64,000 nt of DNA from contig VRMN01000007.1 of assembly GCA_008690995.1 (NCBI GenBank), positions 310,001-374,000 of the forward strand. The letters run 5' to 3'. This document shows, piece after piece, positions 59,388 through 64,000 of this stretch (position 1 is the first letter of the stretch; every line of letters starts with the position of its first letter). Source of the DNA: Porphyridium purpureum. Lineage: Eukaryota; Rhodophyta; Bangiophyceae; Porphyridiales; Porphyridiaceae. The notes beneath the pieces are model-generated. The model did not search any database and was not told the DNA's origin. It worked only from the letters and a program-made list of their open reading frames with translations. The translations under genes and the position numbers were made by a program.

Positions 59388-59587
59388 TCCTTTTCAGTAC
59401 TCTCTTCCTGGGAAGTACGCACAGACATACGTGCACATCTGTCAAGCAATTTCTTGTTCTTCCCCGTGTTGCCTGTCGGCGGCTTTGTTTGAGACCCAGT
59501 AAATCGCCCCACCCCTGCAGAGGCGGAGGCCGGAGGTGCTTAGCTCGTTCCGCGCACACTCCAGGGCTGAAGGCGCAACATTTCGCG

Positions 59588-60520
59588 ATGTCCGCACCAC
59601 CCTTGTGGCGACGTACGGTCAGCGAGATTCTTATCCTCGGCAGTGGAACCTCCGAAGGTGTGCCGCGTGTGTCGTGCCTGACGGCGTCACCACCGTCGTG
59701 TCAGACATGCTTGGCGGCGGCGCAACCGGACAGCAAGTCGCGGCGGCGCAATACGTCGATTGTGGTGCGCAAGTCGGTGCCCGGGAATCCAGACGAGCGA
59801 CCGCGGAATGTGCTGTTTGACTGCGGCAAGTTCTTTTACGAGGCTGCAATGACGTGGTTTCCGAAGCACAGCATTCGCGAGCTGGACGCGGTCGTGTTGA
59901 CTCACCCGCATGCGGATCATGTGCTGGGTATGGATGATCTGCGCGACTTCACGCTTAATGTTTCGGACAACCCCAAACCACTGCCGGTGTTTCTGGACGC
60001 TCCAACCATGGCCCGCGTGAAGCAGATCTTCCCCTACATGGTCGACCGGGAAAAGGCGCAGTCGGCCGTTCCGAATTGTGCGTTCATCGGGATCGCTCAA
60101 GGAGCAGAGCTCGCAGCGCCCTTCGAGGTGGCGCAGGGAGTGCTGCGGATAACGCCGTTGCGGGTGCAGCACGGCCGGCACATGACCGCGCTCGGCTTCA
60201 GGTTCGGTGATGTGTCGCACATTCCGGATGTGAGCAGCGTGCCAGATGAGACTCTCGAGCTGATGGGCGGTACGAGGTTACTCATCGTGGACGCACTCAA
60301 CCCAATGGGCTCGAATCCGACGCATTTTTGCCTGGACGATGCAGTCCAACTCGCCGAGAGAATCCGACCAGAGCGTGTGGTGTTGGTCGACGCCACGCAT
60401 CGATGGCCAGCGCACGAGGATGCCAACGATATGCTTCGAGAGAGATTCTCCGCCCTCGATTGGACGTTTGAACTAGCGCATGACGGTCAGCGGATCGATT
60501 GTGCCATTTATTCCATCTGA
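59588..60520 (+). CDS. metallo-beta-lactamase-fold hydrolase (PhnP-like)
   Basis: 310 aa from the ATG at 59588; the frame is open upstream into the 3' end of array gene E, but that part is not protein-like. Start ILILGSGTSEGVPRVSCLT and a CQTC pair (38-41) are typical of the PhnP/RNase Z-like subgroup. The metal site LTHPHADHVLGMDDLRDF gives H106, H108, D110 and H111; later ligands probably come from the D of IVDALNP and from DATHRWPAHED. Relatives include bacterial PhnP (a cyclic phosphodiesterase) and uncharacterised fungal and plant hydrolases. Expected: a two-metal phosphodiesterase in the cytosol. Its stop lies 6 bp from that of the convergent RRM gene, so the transcripts must overlap. 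Confidence 0.88.
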   Translation: MSAPPLWRRTVSEILILGSGTSEGVPRVSCLTASPPSCQTCLAAAQPDSKSRRRNTSIVVRKSVPGNPDERPRNVLFDCGKFFYEAAMTWFPKHSIRELDAVVLTHPHADHVLGMDDLRDFTLNVSDNPKPLPVFLDAPTMARVKQIFPYMVDREKAQSAVPNCAFIGIAQGAELAAPFEVAQGVLRITPLRVQHGRHMTALGFRFGDVSHIPDVSSVPDETLELMGGTRLLIVDALNPMGSNPTHFCLDDAVQLAERIRPERVVLVDATHRWPAHEDANDMLRERFSALDWTFELAHDGQRIDCAIYSI

Positions 60521-60526
60521 GAAACA

Positions 60527-61303
60527 TTACTTTCCGTCCGCGAACCGGACGCTCATGCGCCCACCAAACGCATTGCTGCCGTGAAACTTATCAATGGCGT
60601 CCTGCGCGCTTCGAGAGCTGTCTACCTCGACAAAGCCAAATCCGCGGCTGCGGTCGGTAACGCGATCTCGAACGACGTTCACCGACTCAACCTTGACGAC
60701 GCTCGAAAACAATTGTTCAAGCTCCTTGTCCCCAATGCGCGACGGCAGTCCGCCCACCCACAACGTGACTTTTTGTGCCGGAGACAAGGAGCTGCTGGCC
60801 GCGCTACGCATTCCGCCAGACACCATATCCTCAAACACGCCGCCGGCCGCGGGAACGTCGGCGGCGCGCACAATGTCGGAACCCTGGAGCACAAAAGCCT
60901 GACCATACCTCGCGACCCACCTCTCTCCGCACGCGTCACATCGAACCTTGTGCGTGCCATCGTTGGACGCCTTGAAGGAGCGCAGATCTACCACCACGTC
61001 TGCTCCGCATCGTCCGCAGTTCACAAACCCTTCGCCCTCATACACTTGCATAAGCACACGGCACTTGGACTTGCGCTGCGTCGCCGCGCCATTCACGTCA
61101 CGGACGAGACGCGCTCCGCACGTCGCCGAAAATCTGCTCGGGTGCAATGATACATTACCTACCTGCACGCCGTGCGTGCTCGCGCCCGCGAAACACAGCC
61201 ACATCCTTCGATCACTTGCGATCATCCTCTGTCTGTCTCGCCGGCGACACATGTGGGAGCTCACATGGAATCTCGCTTGACACAGATGGTTGGTCTTCGT
61301 CAT
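60527..61303 (-). CDS. zinc-ribbon plus RRM RNA-binding protein, probably plastid
   Basis: 258 aa. A C-terminal RRM with RNP2 LWVGGL (181-186) and RNP1 RGFGFVEV (220-227), complete over about 179-256. Before it sits a four-Cys zinc ribbon, CGRC (96-99) and CDAC (122-125), followed by ERWVARYGQAFVL. The N-terminus is leader-like: a start at M34 (61204) would give MWLCFAGASTHG, with a Phe near the start, a trait of red-algal plastid leaders. The ribbon-plus-RRM pairing differs from plant cpRNPs, which carry two RRMs. A role in plastid RNA stability or editing is inference. Tail to tail with the hydrolase gene. Confidence 0.85.
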   Translation of the reverse strand: MTKTNHLCQARFHVSSHMCRRRDRQRMIASDRRMWLCFAGASTHGVQVGNVSLHPSRFSATCGARLVRDVNGAATQRKSKCRVLMQVYEGEGFVNCGRCGADVVVDLRSFKASNDGTHKVRCDACGERWVARYGQAFVLQGSDIVRAADVPAAGGVFEDMVSGGMRSAASSSLSPAQKVTLWVGGLPSRIGDKELEQLFSSVVKVESVNVVRDRVTDRSRGFGFVEVDSSRSAQDAIDKFHGSNAFGGRMSVRFADGK

Positions 61304-61686
61304 GCGTTAAGAGCCAGACAAAGAGAGTGTTCGCATCCCATGGAACCGTGGTGCCGCGCACGCAGAGATAGACACGGCTCTACATTCAAGCGCGATGTCG
61401 AGATTAACGGTGAAGGAATGCCTTAGGTCAAGGTCTCTTCTCCAAGGGTCGAGCAGCCTGGACATGCGGTCAGTACCGTGTTGTCTGAGAGTGCAAGAGC
61501 TAATCGAGTGCAATCTATTTATCAACTTCTACGAGCATACCTGTGGTTGAGTCTTAAACTGTTCAATGATGTCTGGCTGGCTACAGACCAGCGTGAGCTG
61601 CCAGGTTGTCCCCTTCAAAAGGGCTTCGTGTCTATTGTCTTCCCTGCGCATGCAAGATGTTCACATTGGTTCACGAAAATGCAAAA
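61304..61686. other. intergenic, no gene recognised
   Basis: About 380 bp: promoter side of the RRM gene and 3' side of the large minus-strand gene. Nothing specific seen. Confidence 0.5.
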
Positions 61687-64000
61687 CTAGCAAGGACGGT
61701 TGTTTGGGCGCTGCGCATGACGGTTTCCACGCCCATTGTCACGATCGCGGCTGCGCTCCTCGCGCTCCCTCTCGCGCCCCTCACGCTCCCTTTCGCGCTC
61801 ATGTTGCTCGCGTTCGCGCTCTCGTTCACGCCCTCGGCGCTCCCGTTCTCGCTCGCCTCTCCCGTGATTGCCTCCGTGATCCGAGTCAGACTCGCTTTCC
61901 GACGAGCTCGAGCTCGAGTCGGACTCTGGTGCCGGCGCTGGCTTGCAAATGGGCAAGTCGTCGTCGTCGTCCTTTGTCTCGCACTGTTTCACCACAGACT
62001 TGTAGCCTCCCTGCTCGAGCCACGCAAGCTCTCCAAGATCCTCACCCGGCAGACTGTCATAAACAAGAGCCATTTCGTTGCGAATATCGAAGAGGCGCAT
62101 GCGCATCTTGTCCACTGAGCGGCCGCCCTCCTCGAACTCAGCCACAAATTGGTACTGGCGACGGTCTCCAATGCTGCCTTCGCCCACGATCACAAGCGAG
62201 CCGTCATCGCCAAAGTCGGCCGAGATGATCAGGTAGGACTTGAAGCGCAGCGAGCTGTAGAGCACGCGGTACTCAAATGTGCCATAAAAGTTGCCGTCTT
62301 CCAGTCGCTTCCCCGCAACGAACTTGAAGGCCCCAAAGCTGCACTCTTCAGGAGCGTTCACAATGGAACCAAGCGGGCTGCGAACAACGCCTTCTCCGCT
62401 CGAGTGACCACAGCCGCCTTGCACGTTGACAACCAACGTCGCCGTGGCGAGATTCCCTGCCTCGTCCATGGCCGTGAGCACGGCTGTATATGTGCCAATG
62501 GCGTCGTACTCGTGCTTCAGCGCAGTGCCCTGCACGCCATCGCCGTAGTCAATGACCCAAGATACGCCCGAGCACGCGTCTGCCACACTCACCTCAAAAA
62601 TGGCCTCGTCACCTACCAGGATCGTGTCGTCCGCGGCCCGGAACACACTGATGACTGGTGCAAGCGTGTCGACAACCTTGACCATGATCTCGCATGTCGA
62701 AGAAAGACCCTTGCTGTCTGACGCTTCGTAAACGACCACCGAGTCTCCGAGCGCAAACGCATTGGATAATGCGAACTCATCGGTGCGCACTGCAGGCACC
62801 GGTCCCTCGCATGCGTCACGAGCCGTTGCGCAGGGCAGATCAACTGTCGTGACCGCGCCGGTGCATTCTGCCACAACCTGCTCCACAAAGCACTGCAAGA
62901 CGGGCGGCTGTGTGTCCTGCACCACAACTTTGACAGCACAGGTGGCCGAGTCACCCGTCTCTGGGTCAGTCGCCTTGTATGTCGCAGTCGAGTTGCCAAG
63001 AGGGAACACATTGGTCGGGAAAAAGGCGTCAACGCGCTCCACTGGCAAGAACTCATCGCAGGTCTCTGCTGTCGCTGTGCCCACGTCGACGGTGGCAGCC
63101 CCGTTCTTGCACTCGCCTACTACAGTCGATTTCTCGCAAGCGATTTCAGTCACGCCCGAGCAGAGGTCAATGCTATTGGCGACGATCATCAGCGCCGAGT
63201 CCCACCACGGGTCCCATGCATCGCAGATCTGCAGAGAAAACTCGAGCACATCGCCCTCCTCGACGTCCAGCCCGACTGTGGAGAGCAGCGTCGTGTAGCC
63301 GTCGTATGCGGCCATCGGCGGATGATCTACAAATTGCTCGGCGTTCTTATTCAAATTGACCTGATCGATTGTCAGCGGTGAGCCATCCATAAGGGTGGCA
63401 TAATTCACTCCATTGACAAACAGGCCGAAAGCATCCACAAAGCCAATGCCCACGTATTCGTTGTACTCCTCCGAAGCAAAGCGATACTCGAATTCAAGCT
63501 GCGCGCTTCGCTTGGCCCGCACGGTAAAGTTCAAGATGGCGCAGTCCAGTGTCGGTGCCTTGCCGTAGATCGTATCTGTAATGTCCGTCACCATCTGCGA
63601 CGACTGGGCGGCTCCGCCAAACTCCGTCGAGCTGAATTCGACTTCATTGAAAGGAACTGCAGCCAACGACGCCAAGCCCGTGCTCATGACGAGCGCCGTC
63701 TCAATGTCTGACACGTGATGGCAGCCGGGCGCGTACTCTACTTGCGCGAACTGCCTTGGGTCACCAGAGAAAGACGCTGAGAGAATATCAAAGTGCCGAG
63801 CATTGGTCAGCAACGTGGCCATAGCCTCTGCAGTCTGTAGGTCAGTCACCACATTGGTGCACGGCTCAGCCTGTTGCCGCAGCAGCTCACCGGAAGACGT
63901 TCGCGTCATCGTTTCCCACGCAGAGGTTGTCGAGTACTGCAACTCGCTTGGCTTTGTTAACTGAGGCGGTGCTGCGCGTGCGGGACCATTCTGTTCTTCT
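61687..64000 (-). CDS. large extracellular protein: choice-of-anchor-L-like, HYR, PKD-like, Arg/Glu tail (5' partial)
   Basis: The frame is open to the right edge without a start, so the signal peptide lies outside; about 770 residues are visible. The N-terminal ~240 resemble the choice-of-anchor L domain of bacterial surface proteins (DLQTAEAMATLLTNA, FDILSASFSG, IETALVMSTG, FEYRFASEEYNEYVGIGFVDAFGLFVNG, VGLDVEEGDVLEFSLQICDAWDPWWDSAL). Two HYR-like units follow (DTQPPVLQC; DTLAPVISV), then a PKD-like unit with IDYGDGVQGTALKHEYDAIGTYTAVLTAMDEAGN. A Cys-poor unassigned region comes next, an Asp/Ser-rich stretch, and finally about 60 residues of Arg/Glu. It would be a wall or matrix adhesin-like protein. 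The bacterial-type first domain in a eukaryotic gene suggests transfer or wider spread than known. Confidence 0.8.
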   Translation of the reverse strand, partial: EEQNGPARAAPPQLTKPSELQYSTTSAWETMTRTSSGELLRQQAEPCTNVVTDLQTAEAMATLLTNARHFDILSASFSGDPRQFAQVEYAPGCHHVSDIETALVMSTGLASLAAVPFNEVEFSSTEFGGAAQSSQMVTDITDTIYGKAPTLDCAILNFTVRAKRSAQLEFEYRFASEEYNEYVGIGFVDAFGLFVNGVNYATLMDGSPLTIDQVNLNKNAEQFVDHPPMAAYDGYTTLLSTVGLDVEEGDVLEFSLQICDAWDPWWDSALMIVANSIDLCSGVTEIACEKSTVVGECKNGAATVDVGTATAETCDEFLPVERVDAFFPTNVFPLGNSTATYKATDPETGDSATCAVKVVVQDTQPPVLQCFVEQVVAECTGAVTTVDLPCATARDACEGPVPAVRTDEFALSNAFALGDSVVVYEASDSKGLSSTCEIMVKVVDTLAPVISVFRAADDTILVGDEAIFEVSVADACSGVSWVIDYGDGVQGTALKHEYDAIGTYTAVLTAMDEAGNLATATLVVNVQGGCGHSSGEGVVRSPLGSIVNAPEECSFGAFKFVAGKRLEDGNFYGTFEYRVLYSSLRFKSYLIISADFGDDGSLVIVGEGSIGDRRQYQFVAEFEEGGRSVDKMRMRLFDIRNEMALVYDSLPGEDLGELAWLEQGGYKSVVKQCETKDDDDDLPICKPAPAPESDSSSSSSESESDSDHGGNHGRGERERERRGREREREREQHEREREREGREREREERSRDRDNGRGNRHAQRPNNRPC

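Noticed and set aside
61606-62118. Plus-strand hydrophobic frame resembling a membrane protein
   Set aside because: It is the antisense of the Arg/Glu tail of the large minus-strand protein, which yields Leu/Ala/Ser/Pro.

Overview
The window looks like nuclear DNA of a unicellular photosynthetic eukaryote, most likely a red alga of the Porphyridium kind. This is an inference from several things seen together: moderately GC-rich, mostly uninterrupted genes packed a few hundred bases to 2 kb apart; a plastid-type helix protein of the ELIP/HLIP/SEP class with a transit-like leader; ER, Golgi-type and mitochondrial-type eukaryotic genes (Sec61 alpha, a type II membrane sulfotransferase, a FUN14 protein); and a Copia-type LTR element. 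No rRNA, tRNA or CRISPR array was recognised.

Layout. 1-5376: the 3' end of an ankyrin-repeat gene, broken a few codons before its stop by a whole-looking Ty1/Copia element (453-5346, long terminal repeats that look identical, 5-bp target duplication). 5558-5931 and 31096-31470: two diverged copies of a ~375-bp repeat that looks like a solo LTR. 7021-9895: a FUN14 protein, a decayed ankyrin relative and a small RING-H2 membrane protein. 11170-20252: zinc alcohol dehydrogenase, an OTU cysteine protease, Sec61 alpha, and two minus-strand frames only 4 nt apart (a DGQHR/ParB-like protein and a one-helix membrane protein). 20411-20790: an abrupt AT-rich island full of TGTCAT/ATCAT words. 22271-36381: a BED-finger-like Cys-rich protein, an EF-hand plus histidine acid phosphatase fusion, the sulfotransferase, an endonuclease/exonuclease/phosphatase-fold gene without a visible start, a small protein with a PP1-docking-like motif, an SGNH hydrolase and the light-stress-type helix protein. 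37386-40426: a mitochondrial-type membrane protein, a divergent ankyrin protein and a DUF1348 protein.

41431-59387 is the most striking part: five same-strand, intron-free ankyrin genes (861, 1059, 1021, 1021 and 728 aa from the chosen starts). They share a 220-bp promoter/leader, an N-terminal cap, a C-terminal domain and a repeat body built from a 66-residue double ankyrin unit. The third and fourth genes form a tandem duplication of exactly 3,856 bp with no difference that I can see, even in microsatellites. The first and fifth genes share about 1,248 bp without visible difference although they lie 15.8 kb apart and differ on both sides. The array is therefore recombining now. The interrupted gene at the left edge, the pseudogene near 8.3-9.0 kb and the minus-strand gene at 38.9 kb belong to the same wider family, so the whole window is an ankyrin-family neighbourhood.

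59588-64000: a metallo-beta-lactamase-fold hydrolase, a convergent zinc-ribbon plus RRM protein probably aimed at the plastid, and the C-terminal 770 residues of a large extracellular protein (choice-of-anchor-L-like, HYR and PKD-like domains, then an Arg/Glu tail) that runs off the right edge. The genes do not form one pathway; the coherent unit is the ankyrin array. All comparisons were made by eye.
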